Of a stretch of DNA of 64,000 bases, positions 25,384 to 34,371 are shown piece after piece. Within the stretch, counting starts at the first letter, position 1, and every line of letters begins with the position of its first letter. The translations under genes and the position numbers were made by a program. Location of the stretch: contig NZ_CP121647.1 in NCBI RefSeq assembly GCF_029714305.1, positions 4,608,501 through 4,672,500 of the forward strand. The letters are read 5' to 3'. The notes below the pieces were generated by a model. That model searched no databases. It was not told the origin of the DNA and saw only the letters and a list, made by a program, of their open reading frames with translations. Origin of the DNA: Bradyrhizobium sp. CB3481. Lineage in GTDB: Bacteria > Pseudomonadota > Alphaproteobacteria > Rhizobiales > Xanthobacteraceae.

Positions 25384-27725
25384 TGGAATGCTGACGCCAG
25401 CCGTCTATGCGTCGCGTCGCGCCGTGCCGTCCTGATCGCCTGCCAGATGCGCTCGGGCGTTGCCGGCATGTCGAGATGCCGCACGCCGAGCGGCGCCAGC
25501 GCGTTCATCACTGCGTTCATGATGGTGGCGGGAGCGGCGATGGCGCCGGCCTGGCCGCTCCCCTTAACGCCGAGGCGATTGGCCTTACTGGGAAAATCCT
25601 GGGCCAGATCGCCCTCGAACGCGGGCAGATCGTCCGCGCGCGGCAGCGCGTAGTCCATCAGCGAGCCCGACAGGATCTGGCCCGTCTGTTCATCGAACAG
25701 CGCCTGCTCGAACAGCGCCTGGCCGATGCCTTGCACGACGCCGCCATGGACCTGCCCCAGCGTCAGGCGCGGATCGAGCAAGCGGCCGTAATCGTCGAAG
25801 ATGACGTAGCGATCGAGCTTCACCGCGCCCGTTTCAGGATCGATCTCGACTTCTGCGAGGTGGCAGCCATTCGGGAAAGTATAGCGGTCGCACAGATGGG
25901 TCGCCTGATGCGTCAGGCCGGGCGCGACGTCGTCGCCCGGCGTCTGGTAGGAGGCGCGGGCCACCTCATCGAGGCTGATCTCCTGTCCGGTCGCGGCCAC
26001 GCGCAGCATGCCGGCCTCGTACTGAACTGCATCCATGCCGGCCTGCAAAAGGCGTGCGGCAAGCCGCCGCGCATTTTCGATCACGCCTTCAGCCGCCATC
26101 AACAGCGCCGTGCCGCCCTGATGCATCGAGCGCGCGCCGCCATGGCCGCCGCCTGAATCGAGCTCGTCGGTGTCGCCCTGGTGGAAGCGGAACCGCTGTA
26201 ACGGCAAGCCAAGCGCGTCGGCGGCGATCTGGGCGTAGGTGGTCTCGTGGCCCTGGCCGCTCGAATGCGTGCCGACCTTCAGCTCGATCAGGCCGTCCTC
26301 GCGGATGCGCGCCTCCGCGACCTCATTTGGTATGCCGCGCGCCGTCTCCAGAAAACAGGCATAGCCGAGCCCGCGCAGCCCGCCCCGCGCACGCGAGCTT
26401 TTCTGGCGCGCCTTGAACCCGTCCGCCGCCGCGACCGCGGAGTCGATCGCATGTTTGAAGCTGCCCTGCTCCACGGAAAGCCCCATCGCGCTGGCGTGCG
26501 GAAAGCGGCGAAAGATGTTCTTGCGGCGCAGTTTTAGCGCATCGATGCCGAGCTGGTCCGCCGCGATGTCGATGCAGCGCTCGATCAGGTAATTCGCCTC
26601 GGGCTTGCCGGCGCCGCGATAGGCGTCGACCGGCGTCGTGTTGGTGAACACGCCCCTGCTCTCGAATGCGATCAGCGGAATGTCGTAGACGCCGCCCATC
26701 GCGCTTGCCATCGCCATGGTCGGGACGGCCGGCGCCACCGTCGAGACGTAGGCGCCGAGATTGGCGAACACTTTGGTGTCGAGCGCCAGGAAGCGGCCGT
26801 CGCGGTCGAGCGCAAGGCGGGCGCGCACAAGGCTGTCGCGACCGTGCGCGGAGCCGACAAAATCCTCGTTGCGATCCCCGATCCATTTTACCGAACGCCC
26901 GAGGCGGCGCGCCGCCCACAGCACCAGCACCCATTCCGGATAGACGACGTTCTTCATCCCGAAGCCGCCGCCGACGTCGGGAATGCTGACGCGAAGCTTG
27001 TCCCTACTGACGTGGAAGACATCGTCGGCAAGCGGGTTGCGAATGCCGTGCGCGCCGGCGGCCGAGGCGGTCAAATGCAGGCGGCCGGTTGCGGCATCGA
27101 ACTCGCCGAGCGCGCCGCGCGTCTCCAGCGGCGCCGCGACGACGCGATTGTTGACCAATTCGCATTGCACGACATGGGCGGCATCGCGGATGGCCGCCTC
27201 CACCGGGCCGATCTCGCCGCGGTTGAACTGGAATGCGATGTTGCCACTGGCCTGCGGCCAGACCGATGGCGCGTTCGGGTCGATTGCTTCCGCGATCGCG
27301 ACGACCGGCGGCAACGGCTCATAATCCACAGTCACGGCCTCAGCGGCATCGCGCGCGGCCTCCGCGTTGGCCGCGACCACGAACCCGACGGGCTCGCCGA
27401 CATAACGAACGGCGCCGCGCGCCAGCGCATGATACGGCGGCACCACCAAGGGCGTGGTCATCGGGATCTGCGTCACCGCGCAGGGCAGCGGGCCGATAGA
27501 GTCGGCAGCCAGATCCTCTCCCGTCAGCACGGCAGCGACATCTGGCATTCGGCGCGCCGCATCGGCGTTGATCGCACGGATGCGCGCATGCGCATGCGGC
27601 GAGCGGATCACGACACCATGAAGCGCTTTCGGCGCCGCAAGATCGGCAACATAGCGCCCGCGCCCCCGCACAAAGCGCTCGTCTTCAAGGCGATTGATGC
27701 TGCGCCCCAGCAACGGCTCGGTCAT
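25380..27725 (-). CDS. Orphan xanthine-dehydrogenase-family molybdopterin-binding subunit
   Basis: A 781-residue protein of the xanthine oxidase/CoxL large-subunit family: LGRSINRLEDERFVRGRGRY at the N terminus, GGGFGMKN and AYRGAGKPEA in the middle, and GQGHETTYAQIAADALG later. The active-site loop is AYRGAG, not the AYRCSFR of CO dehydrogenase, so carbon monoxide is not the substrate. Near the C terminus the usual GxGEx(G) catalytic glutamate is replaced: KGSGQAG, Gln725 (codon CAG on the minus strand at 25551-25553). No iron-sulfur, FAD or maturation genes are adjacent. The start at 27725 fits the family; 27761 is an upstream ATG. Confidence 0.88.
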   Translation of the reverse strand: MTEPLLGRSINRLEDERFVRGRGRYVADLAAPKALHGVVIRSPHAHARIRAINADAARRMPDVAAVLTGEDLAADSIGPLPCAVTQIPMTTPLVVPPYHALARGAVRYVGEPVGFVVAANAEAARDAAEAVTVDYEPLPPVVAIAEAIDPNAPSVWPQASGNIAFQFNRGEIGPVEAAIRDAAHVVQCELVNNRVVAAPLETRGALGEFDAATGRLHLTASAAGAHGIRNPLADDVFHVSRDKLRVSIPDVGGGFGMKNVVYPEWVLVLWAARRLGRSVKWIGDRNEDFVGSAHGRDSLVRARLALDRDGRFLALDTKVFANLGAYVSTVAPAVPTMAMASAMGGVYDIPLIAFESRGVFTNTTPVDAYRGAGKPEANYLIERCIDIAADQLGIDALKLRRKNIFRRFPHASAMGLSVEQGSFKHAIDSAVAAADGFKARQKSSRARGGLRGLGYACFLETARGIPNEVAEARIREDGLIELKVGTHSSGQGHETTYAQIAADALGLPLQRFRFHQGDTDELDSGGGHGGARSMHQGGTALLMAAEGVIENARRLAARLLQAGMDAVQYEAGMLRVAATGQEISLDEVARASYQTPGDDVAPGLTHQATHLCDRYTFPNGCHLAEVEIDPETGAVKLDRYVIFDDYGRLLDPRLTLGQVHGGVVQGIGQALFEQALFDEQTGQILSGSLMDYALPRADDLPAFEGDLAQDFPSKANRLGVKGSGQAGAIAAPATIMNAVMNALAPLGVRHLDMPATPERIWQAIRTARRDATHRRLASAFH

Positions 27726-27922
27726 GTCGCGTTGTATGGAACCGGGTCGCCGCAAAGGCAATAGGCCGCCACGACGCGGCTCCCGGCGCGAGCATCCGCC
27801 GTTTCCCTCTCTGCCGCCGCAGTCCGAATTTTTTCCCCGAAATACTCCGTCCCGTAGTTCACCCGTCTTGCGGGAACATGATTCGTCTGACGTCTTGAGT
27901 GCGGCATTTTCGGGAGCGAACC

Positions 27923-28054
27923 ATGCTCAAAACTGTTCTTGCGATGGCTATCCTAGGTCTCGTTGCTTGTGCCGCCGGGATCGTGATTTTCGAACGCCTC
28001 GCCCGTGTACGCCACCCACAAGTCGGTCCGCCGCCGCGGCGCCGGGCGTTCTGA
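27923..28054 (+). CDS. 43-residue single-pass membrane peptide
   Basis: The frame reads MLKTVLAMAILGLVACAAG then IVIFERLARVRHPQ and a proline/arginine tail, stopping with TGA at 28052-28054. GGGAG lies seven bases before the ATG. One hydrophobic helix spans about residues 4-23, with a basic cytoplasmic tail. It stands between the molybdenum enzyme and TerC genes on the opposite strand to both. Function unknown. Confidence 0.5.
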   Translation: MLKTVLAMAILGLVACAAGIVIFERLARVRHPQVGPPPRRRAF

Positions 28055-28134
28055 GCCGCAATCTGCAGCAGCTTGCGTTTCGGCGAGCTGCGCCGCCGAG
28101 CTGATAACGACAAGCTGACAACGAAAATGCGAAA

Positions 28135-28152
28135 CGCGCCCGCGAGGGCGCG
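28135..28152 (-). terminator. Hairpin downstream of the TerC gene
   Basis: CGCGCCC (28135-28141) and GGGCGCG (28146-28152) flank a tetraloop. On the minus strand it is followed by TTTCGCATTTT, so it can act as a weak intrinsic terminator about 38 bases after the TerC stop. Confidence 0.55.
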
Positions 28153-28189
28153 AATACGCTGCTTGAGGTCGGTTGGACGAACCGGCGCC

Positions 28190-29026
28190 CTAGGCGGTCG
28201 CGGAGTGCTCGGCGCCCTGCAGCTTGCGCTTGCGCCAGACCGATCCTGCGATCAGCACCACGACGATGCCGATGATGCCGAGGACCACCTCGCCGCCGTG
28301 GCCATTATTAGCGAATTGCGGCGCCATGCCGAGCGACTTGAGGACCCCATCGAGGCCCGCACCGACCGGACCGTTGAAGAACGCATGCAGGTGAGGCTGC
28401 AGCGCCGGATCGGTCGCCATCACCTCGCCGGCGATCCAGCCGAGCAGGCCGGCGCCGGCCCACACCAGCGCCGGAATTCGCGTCAACAGCGCCATGATCA
28501 ACGCGGCTCCCGCGACGATCAGGGGAACGCTGATGGCGAGGCCGATGACGAGCAGCGGGATGCTGCCGTTGGCGGCGGCGGCAACCGCGATGACGTTGTC
28601 GAGGCTCATCACGATGTCGGCGATCGCGACGATCTGCACGGCGGCCCACAGATGCGCAGCCGCTTCCGTGTCGCTTTCGTCCTCATGTTCTGGAACCAGC
28701 AGCTTTGCCGCGATTACCAGCAGCGCGAGGCCGCCGACCAGCTTGAGGTAGGGCAGCGCCATCAACGTCACGACGATGCCGGTGAAGATGATGCGCAGGA
28801 AAACGGCGACGCCGGCGCCGAGGACCATGCCCCAGAAGCGCTGGCGCGGCGGCAAGCCGCGGCACGCCATCGCGATGACGAGCGCGTTATCGCCCGACAG
28901 GAGGATGTTGATCCACATGATCTTGCCGAGCGCAACCCAGAACGCAGGTTGCTGCACCTCGGTCTGAAATTGGGTGAAGAACCCCGTGATCGTCGCCGGA
29001 TCAAGAATTTGCAGCAGCCAGTTCAC
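28190..29026 (-). CDS. TerC-family integral membrane protein
   Basis: A 278-residue protein with about seven hydrophobic helices. The signature NILLSGDNALVIAMAC and the later MSLDNVIAVAAAANGS carry the acidic residues conserved in TerC/YjbE/Alx proteins, which move or extrude Mn2+ or related ions. The start is GTG with GGAGG eight bases upstream. It lies downstream of ndk on the same strand. No yybP-ykoY riboswitch fits into the short 67-base gap. Called as manganese-exporter-like; tellurite resistance itself is not implied. Confidence 0.9.
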   Translation of the reverse strand: MNWLLQILDPATITGFFTQFQTEVQQPAFWVALGKIMWINILLSGDNALVIAMACRGLPPRQRFWGMVLGAGVAVFLRIIFTGIVVTLMALPYLKLVGGLALLVIAAKLLVPEHEDESDTEAAAHLWAAVQIVAIADIVMSLDNVIAVAAAANGSIPLLVIGLAISVPLIVAGAALIMALLTRIPALVWAGAGLLGWIAGEVMATDPALQPHLHAFFNGPVGAGLDGVLKSLGMAPQFANNGHGGEVVLGIIGIVVVLIAGSVWRKRKLQGAEHSATA

Positions 29027-29093
29027 AGCGTTCCTCCCCCACGGCCCTGCGGCCGTTGCGCGCGGCTATTTTGCCTGCCGCGCTCCCAATCGA

Positions 29094-29516
<423 letters not shown>

Positions 29517-29838
29517 TGTTTACGTCCCTTGCAAAGCTGATTGGAGAGTTGCGGGGCTTATATCGGCGCGATCCCGGGACGGCAAGCGACCCGGTGACGC
29601 GCCCTCCCCACCCTTTTTTGGCGTGGTTGAGCGAAGGTACACGCCCTCGTGGGGCAAAGATTACCGCAATTTCACGGAGGTGAACCCATTCTGTAACCTC
29701 TGTCACGTCTCCATTCAGCTTGGCCGTCCTAGACTTTCCGGCGATCGAACACCGGGCCTGCATCCGCGTCCCGGGGCGTTTACGGGGCGATCTCACCGAC
29801 GGCACGGACAGCCGCGCCGAAACCTTGAGGAGACGATC
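29517..29838. other. Gene-free divergent region between ndk and the His/Gly-rich gene
   Basis: 322 bases with no convincing coding frame. It must hold promoters for both neighbours. A purine-rich TTGAGGAGA ribosome site ends the region. No clear -35/-10 pair, riboswitch or repeat was seen. Confidence 0.4.
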
Positions 29839-30093
29839 ATGTTTCGCAAATTCTCGCTTGTTGCAGCGGCCGCCGTTGCGCTTGGCGCGGCAGCGCTGGC
29901 GCCGACATCGGCCTCGGCCTTCCACGGCTGGCACCATGGCGGCTGGCATGGCGGCTGGCATCACCATCACGGCTGGGGCTGGGGCCCGCGCGTCCTCGTC
30001 GGCGGCCCGGCCTATTACGGCGGCTGCTACGTACGGCGCCTGGTTCCGACCCCCTGGGGCCCGCGCTGGCGGCTGGTGAACCGCTGCTACTGA
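29839..30093 (+). CDS. Small secreted His/Gly/Trp-rich protein
   Basis: An 84-residue protein: signal peptide at ~1-27 ending ASA, then a tract of repeated GGWHGGWH units with many histidines (residues ~28-50), then a C-terminal module with two cysteines (GGCYVRRLVPTPWGPRW, ending NRCY). The His tract could bind Cu, Ni or Zn in the periplasm. The two cysteines probably form a disulfide hairpin; a related ending is seen in the protein at 52659-52880. A strong intrinsic terminator follows at 30121-30150. Homologs are common but uncharacterised. Confidence 0.8.
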   Translation: MFRKFSLVAAAAVALGAAALAPTSASAFHGWHHGGWHGGWHHHHGWGWGPRVLVGGPAYYGGCYVRRLVPTPWGPRWRLVNRCY

Positions 30094-30120
30094 CCTGACT
30101 GGACCTTCCCCCTGACTGAC

Positions 30121-30150
30121 GCCCCGGCCGCCGCGCCGGGGCTTTTTTTT
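30121..30150 (+). terminator. Rho-independent terminator
   Basis: GCCCCGG (30121-30127) pairs with CCGGGGC (30136-30142) around an 8-base loop, followed directly by eight T residues. It lies 27 bases after the stop of the His/Gly-rich gene. Confidence 0.92.
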
Positions 30151-30303
30151 CGGGAACCATTTAGCAAAGACCTGATTTCGGCGCGCCCGCAGATAGAAGG
30201 CATGCAGTATTGCCCGCGAAACAAATTTCGCCGCTGTGACTTGATTCATCAAATTGTCATTCAAAGCCTTGCGAGCACTGCGAGGTGGAACTCGCCACGA
30301 GGC

Positions 30304-30483
30304 ATGCCGATGAATACCCGAATCAACGATGATCGCCAACAAATCGACCACAGGACGTGTGTGTCGATCTGCGACGCGATCGGCGAACGGCTTCAGCAAC
30401 GCATGCGTCCTGAAACCGAGTTATCGCCGCGTCTGCGCGAACTCGTGGAAGAATTTCGCCGCCGGGACAACGAGCTGCACTAG
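30304..30483 (+). CDS. Small hypothetical protein, 59 residues
   Basis: MPMNTRINDDRQQIDHR followed by an amphipathic helix region (CDAIGERLQQRMRP) and a charged end (LRELVEEFRRRDNELH). A second ATG is at 30310. GAGG lies just upstream. Likely a small helical cytoplasmic protein; no named family recognised. Confidence 0.6.
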   Translation: MPMNTRINDDRQQIDHRTCVSICDAIGERLQQRMRPETELSPRLRELVEEFRRRDNELH

Positions 30484-30553
30484 CTCCTGCGGGGGGCGCT
30501 GATTTTACCGATATAGAGGTTGCGTTTGACGCCGGCTCCGGTGACAACGCCGC

Positions 30554-32410
30554 ATGCTTTCCATCACCGATATCTCGATCCGGATTGCCGGGCGGCTTCT
30601 GATCGACGACAGCAGCGTGCAGATCGTGCCAGGGGCGCGCGTCGGCTTCGTCGGCCGCAACGGCGTCGGCAAATCGACGCTGTTTCACGCGATCCGCGGC
30701 GATCTGCCGATCGAATCCGGTAGCATCACCCTACCGCCGCGCTGGCGCATCGGCAGCCTGGCGCAGGAGGCGCCCGATGGCCCGGAGAGCCTGATCAATG
30801 TCGTGCTCAAGGCCGATTCGGAGCGCGACGCGCTGCTTCGCGAGGCTGAAACCGCCGACGATCCGCACCGGATCGCCGAGATCCAGACCCGGTTGGTCGA
30901 TATCGATGCGCATTCCGCGCCGGCCCGGGCCGCGGCGATCCTGTCAGGCCTCGGGTTTTCCACTGCGGACCAGGCGCGGCCGTGCGCGGAATTCTCCGGC
31001 GGCTGGCGCATGCGGGTGGCGTTGGCGGCGACGCTGTTCGCGGCGCCTGATCTCTTGCTGCTGGACGAGCCGACCAACTATCTCGACCTCGAAGGCACGC
31101 TGTGGCTCGAAGACCACCTCGCCAACTATCCGCGGACCGTCATCGTCATCAGCCATGACCGCGACCTGCTCGACACCTCGGTCGACCAGATCCTGCACCT
31201 CGATCGCGGCAGGCTGACGCTTTACAAGGGAACCTATTCCTCGTTCGAGGAACAGCGCGCGATGCGCGAAATGCTCGACGCCAAGCACGCCAAGCGGCAG
31301 GCCGACGAGCGCAAGCGCCTGCAGGCCTTCGTCGACCGCTTCAAGGCCAAGGCCTCGAAGGCGCGCCAAGCCCAGTCGCGCGTCAAGATGCTGGAGCGGA
31401 TGAAGCCGGTCACCGCGCTGGTGACGCAGGACGTCCGTGAAATCACCTTCCCGGAGCCGGAAAAATTGCTGTCGCCGCCGATCATCGCGGTCGACGACGT
31501 CTCGGTCGGCTATGATCCGAAAACGCCGGTGCTGAACCGTGTCACGCTGCGCGTCGATACCGACGACCGCATCGCCCTGCTCGGCTCCAACGGCAACGGC
31601 AAGTCGACGCTGGTCAAGCTGCTCGCCGGCAAGCTGCAGCCGTTCTCGGGCAGGATCACGCGGGCGGAAAAGCTGTCGGTTGGCTATTTCGCGCAGCATC
31701 AGGTCGACGAGCTCAATCTCGACGCCTCGCCCTATGATCACGTCCGCCGCCTGATGCCCGAGACGCCGGAATCCAGGGTGCGTGCGCGCGTCGGCGCGAT
31801 CGGCTTTTCCGGCAAGGCCGGCGACACCCTGGTCAGGAGCCTGTCAGGCGGCGAGAAGGCGCGGCTATTGCTCGGGCTCGCCACCTTCTTCGGCCCGAAC
31901 ATGATCATCCTGGACGAGCCGACCAACCACCTCGACATCGACAGCCGTGCCGCGCTGGCGGAGGCAATCAACGACTTCCCCGGCGCCGTCATCATGGTCT
32001 CGCACGACCGTTACCTGATCGAGGCCTGCGCCGATCAATTGTGGGTCGTCGCCAACAAGACGGTGACGACCTATGACGGCGACCTCAACGATTACCGGCG
32101 CATGGTGCTGTCGATCGATACGCGCAGCGCTTCCAAGGAAAAACTGAGGGAGACCGCAAAGCCGGAGCGGCCGAAGGGCGAAAAGCGAACGCCGCTGAAG
32201 CAGCGGATCGCCGAGGCCGAAGCCGAGATCGAGCGCATCACCGGCATCATTGCGAAAATCGACACCGCGCTCGCGCTGCCCGACCTGTTCACCCGCGATC
32301 CCAAGCAGGCCGCGCAGCTCAGCAAGGCCCGCGCCGGCGCGGAAAGCGCGCTGCGGCGCGCGGAGGAAGACTGGCTCGAGGCCAGCGCGGAATTCGACGA
32401 AGCCACCTAA
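30554..32410 (+). CDS. ABC-F ATPase, Uup-like
   Basis: A 618-residue cytoplasmic protein with two ATP-binding cassettes and no membrane domain. First Walker A GRNGVGKST and signature FSGGWRMRVALA with LDEPTNYLD; second Walker A GSNGNGKST, LSGGEKARLLLG and LDEPTNHLD. The interdomain linker is short and basic, and the C-terminal ~90 residues form a coiled coil (PLKQRIAEAEAEIERITG). That tail and the short arm point to the Uup/EttA side of the family, which acts on ribosomes or DNA intermediates rather than transport. Stand-alone gene. The start lacks a strong ribosome site. Confidence 0.93.
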   Translation: MLSITDISIRIAGRLLIDDSSVQIVPGARVGFVGRNGVGKSTLFHAIRGDLPIESGSITLPPRWRIGSLAQEAPDGPESLINVVLKADSERDALLREAETADDPHRIAEIQTRLVDIDAHSAPARAAAILSGLGFSTADQARPCAEFSGGWRMRVALAATLFAAPDLLLLDEPTNYLDLEGTLWLEDHLANYPRTVIVISHDRDLLDTSVDQILHLDRGRLTLYKGTYSSFEEQRAMREMLDAKHAKRQADERKRLQAFVDRFKAKASKARQAQSRVKMLERMKPVTALVTQDVREITFPEPEKLLSPPIIAVDDVSVGYDPKTPVLNRVTLRVDTDDRIALLGSNGNGKSTLVKLLAGKLQPFSGRITRAEKLSVGYFAQHQVDELNLDASPYDHVRRLMPETPESRVRARVGAIGFSGKAGDTLVRSLSGGEKARLLLGLATFFGPNMIILDEPTNHLDIDSRAALAEAINDFPGAVIMVSHDRYLIEACADQLWVVANKTVTTYDGDLNDYRRMVLSIDTRSASKEKLRETAKPERPKGEKRTPLKQRIAEAEAEIERITGIIAKIDTALALPDLFTRDPKQAAQLSKARAGAESALRRAEEDWLEASAEFDEAT

Positions 32411-32426
32411 TCGATGGCACGCAGTT

Positions 32427-32443
32427 GTCACCAGATTGGTGAC
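32427..32443. promoter_or_regulatory. Probable HigA operator
   Basis: GTCACC-AGATT-GGTGAC, a perfect six-base inverted repeat, ends 17 bases before the higB ATG. A candidate -35 hexamer TTGTCA (32425-32430) overlaps its left arm, so binding would block transcription. Antitoxin-autorepressor operators usually sit here. Confidence 0.55.
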
Positions 32444-32460
32444 GTGATACTTATTGCCAT

Positions 32461-32772
32461 ATGCAGGTGATCGCCCGGCGGACGCTGAAGGATTTTTGGG
32501 TGCGTCACCCACGATCCGAGGGTCCGATTCGCGCGTGGCTTACGGTTGTATCCGCCGCGCATTGGGCAAACCCGGCGGAGATAAAGCGCCAATTCGGGAG
32601 CACGGTCGATTTCGTAGGCGACAACCGGGTCATATTTGATCTCGGCGGCAACAAATATCGATTGGTAGTTCACGTGTCCTTTGCATTTGGTCGCGTGCTT
32701 GTGAAGTTTATCGGTACCCATCCAGAATATGACCGCATCGATCCGGAGACTGTTTCATGGCGAAAAAAATAA
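32461..32772 (+). CDS. higB: HigB-type mRNA interferase toxin
   Basis: A 103-residue toxin of the HigB family (RelE-like fold). Typical strings are MQVIARRTLKDFWVRHP at the start, GGNKYRLVVHV in the core and VKFIGTHPEYDRID near the end. It is expected to cleave mRNA on the ribosome when free of antitoxin. The downstream antitoxin gene overlaps it by 16 bases, the standard higBA order (toxin first). Local base composition is a little more AT-rich than the flanking core genes, in keeping with a mobile toxin-antitoxin module. Confidence 0.9.
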   Translation: MQVIARRTLKDFWVRHPRSEGPIRAWLTVVSAAHWANPAEIKRQFGSTVDFVGDNRVIFDLGGNKYRLVVHVSFAFGRVLVKFIGTHPEYDRIDPETVSWRKK

Positions 32773-33155
32773 ACCGCCCGCTTCGCTCCGAGGCCGACTA
32801 CGACGAGGCACTCGCTGAGATCGAGCGATACTTCGAAATGGAGCCGAAGCCAGGGACGCCGGAGGCCGATCGCTTCGATCTTCTCGCATTGATCATTGAG
32901 GACTATGAGCGTAAGCGCTGGCCGATCGAGCCGCCGAGTACGATAGATGCGATCCGTTACAGCATGGAAATGGGCGGCTACACCCAAGCCGATCTTGGTC
33001 GCCTGCTCGGCTCGCGCCAGCGTGCATCAGACATTCTCGCCAGAAAACGTCGCTTGACCATGGGAATGGCGTGGAAGCTGCACCGCGAATGGGGCATCCC
33101 GGCAGAAGCACTTATCGCACCGCAGCCAATACGCGGACGACGATCGGCTGCATAG
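32757..33155 (+). CDS. higA: HigA-type antitoxin
   Basis: A 132-residue antitoxin with an N-terminal ~65-residue toxin-binding region (LRSEADYDEALAEIERYFEM) and a C-terminal XRE-like helix-turn-helix (YTQADLGRLLGSRQRASDIL). It neutralises HigB and represses the operon, probably via the palindrome at 32427. It overlaps higB by 16 bases. Confidence 0.9.
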   Translation: MAKKINRPLRSEADYDEALAEIERYFEMEPKPGTPEADRFDLLALIIEDYERKRWPIEPPSTIDAIRYSMEMGGYTQADLGRLLGSRQRASDILARKRRLTMGMAWKLHREWGIPAEALIAPQPIRGRRSAA

Positions 33156-33236
33156 CCGCTCAAAAAGACGATTTGTCCGTCACCATTCGATTCTGGCTGG
33201 AGGCTGAGATAACGCGAACCGGCGTGACGTCAACGA

Positions 33237-33767
33237 TTACGCCGCCGGCTTCTTCCTTGGCTTGGCGCCCTTGGCCGGCGCCGCAGCCTCCGGTCCGCGC
33301 TCGATCGAGGTCAGGCGTCCGCCGGTGAAGGTGTAGAGGCCGGCGCGCGAACCGCGCGAATAGGTGACGACCGCCACGCGATCGCCGCGCGGGTTGTTGG
33401 AAAGGCTGACATTGTCGGGCGCGCCGATGCCGCGCACCACGTCGCACTCGGTATGGCCGAGCGCGACCGTGCCCGTCGTCGAGGGCGGCGGGCTGCCGGC
33501 AGCACCGTCTGCCAACGCCGTGGCGCCGGGCGCGCCCATGCCGGGACAGGCGCCATCCGCCGCGACGAGTTCATCCGGCATAACCGCCTTGGTCGGCGTC
33601 AGCGGCGGCGTTTCGATCGAGACGTTGCGAATGAAGACGCGCCCTGAGCGTGAAAACCAGTCCGCGTCCTTTGACAAAAGGTCAGCGCCACCAGCACAAC
33701 CCGCAAGCGCAGGTCCGAGCAAGAGCAACGTCAGCAATGGCTTTCGATTGATCGTTCCGCGTCGCAC
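33237..33767 (-). CDS. Putative lipoprotein, 176 residues
   Basis: A GTG at 33767 gives a basic N terminus (RRGTINRKP), a hydrophobic stretch (LLTLLLLGPALAGC) and a lipobox LAGC at about residue 20, so the mature protein would be lipid-anchored. After a Pro/Ala-rich region comes a compact domain, GHTECDVVRGIGAPDNV, then VVTYSRGSRAGLYTF, vaguely like the BamE/SmpA fold. The tail is lysine/alanine-rich (PAKGAKPRKKPAA). The frame is open to 33935, but the lipobox requires the shorter start. Function not established; outer-membrane association likely. Confidence 0.7.
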   Translation of the reverse strand: MRRGTINRKPLLTLLLLGPALAGCAGGADLLSKDADWFSRSGRVFIRNVSIETPPLTPTKAVMPDELVAADGACPGMGAPGATALADGAAGSPPPSTTGTVALGHTECDVVRGIGAPDNVSLSNNPRGDRVAVVTYSRGSRAGLYTFTGGRLTSIERGPEAAAPAKGAKPRKKPAA

Positions 33768-33903
33768 GCTAAGACCCTGGCTCCGCCTTCTGTTGTAACC
33801 ACTTGTCCGACCATCACTTTGCGGCACCACCATGGCTGCCCTCAAGATCCGGCGCAGAAACTTAAGGATTATCATTAATTCCAAAGGATTCGAACAGGGA
33901 TCG

Positions 33904-34356
33904 CTATTGCCGCCGCCGCCAGCGGCCCCGTTCATCGGCCTGCCAATAGGTCACGTCGAACCCCCGCGCCTTGCAATCGGCCCAGGCGCCGCGCGCCGCG
34001 CTCAGCGCCTCGTCATCGTCGCCGTTGAACACCAGCACCACCCGCTCATAGCTGTCGCAATCGGCCGGCAATGCGGCGTTGTCGATCAGGAACCTGACAT
34101 TGGCCCGGTTCGGATTGCCCTCCTCGATCGAGAGAATCACAGGCTGGTCCTGCGCATCGCTGGCGCGCCACGTCGCATGCGGCAGAAACGAATCGTCGCT
34201 GTAGGTCCACAAATGCGCATCGAGCGCTTCGGTACGCTCCGGCGAGGTCGATTGCACGACCACGCGCCAGCCACGCTCGAGCGATTTTTCCAAAAGCGGC
34301 GGCAATACGCTTTCGAGCGACATGCCCTGCAAATGATAGAACAGGACTTCCGTCAT
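33904..34356 (-). CDS. holC: DNA polymerase III subunit chi
   Basis: A 150-residue clamp-loader accessory protein beginning MTEVLFYHLQGMSLESVLP, with WTYSDDSFLPHA and VVLVFNGDDDEALSAARGAW as further family strings. Chi links the clamp loader to SSB during replication. It lies 15 bases downstream of pepA on the same strand, the arrangement common in proteobacteria, and is probably co-transcribed. Confidence 0.93.
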   Translation of the reverse strand: MTEVLFYHLQGMSLESVLPPLLEKSLERGWRVVVQSTSPERTEALDAHLWTYSDDSFLPHATWRASDAQDQPVILSIEEGNPNRANVRFLIDNAALPADCDSYERVVLVFNGDDDEALSAARGAWADCKARGFDVTYWQADERGRWRRRQ

Positions 34357-34371
34357 CGATCTGAAACCGGA

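Noticed and set aside
25380..27725. Carbon monoxide dehydrogenase large subunit
   Set aside because: The active-site loop is AYRGAG rather than AYRCSFR, and no CoxS/CoxM partner genes adjoin.
27722..27907. A 61-residue minus-strand frame upstream of the molybdenum enzyme gene
   Set aside because: No ribosome site, no family likeness, and it overlaps the probable promoter.
29027..29093. Manganese (yybP-ykoY) riboswitch before the TerC gene
   Set aside because: The gap is only 67 bases and contains no conserved core or suitable helices.
29517..29838. General-stress sigma (EcfG-type) promoter
   Set aside because: No GGAAC and CGTT pair at the required 16-17 base spacing was found.
33881..33901. 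A tRNA-like T-loop string (TTCGAATC) on the minus strand
   Set aside because: The flanking bases cannot form the five-pair T stem, and no acceptor or anticodon arms are present.
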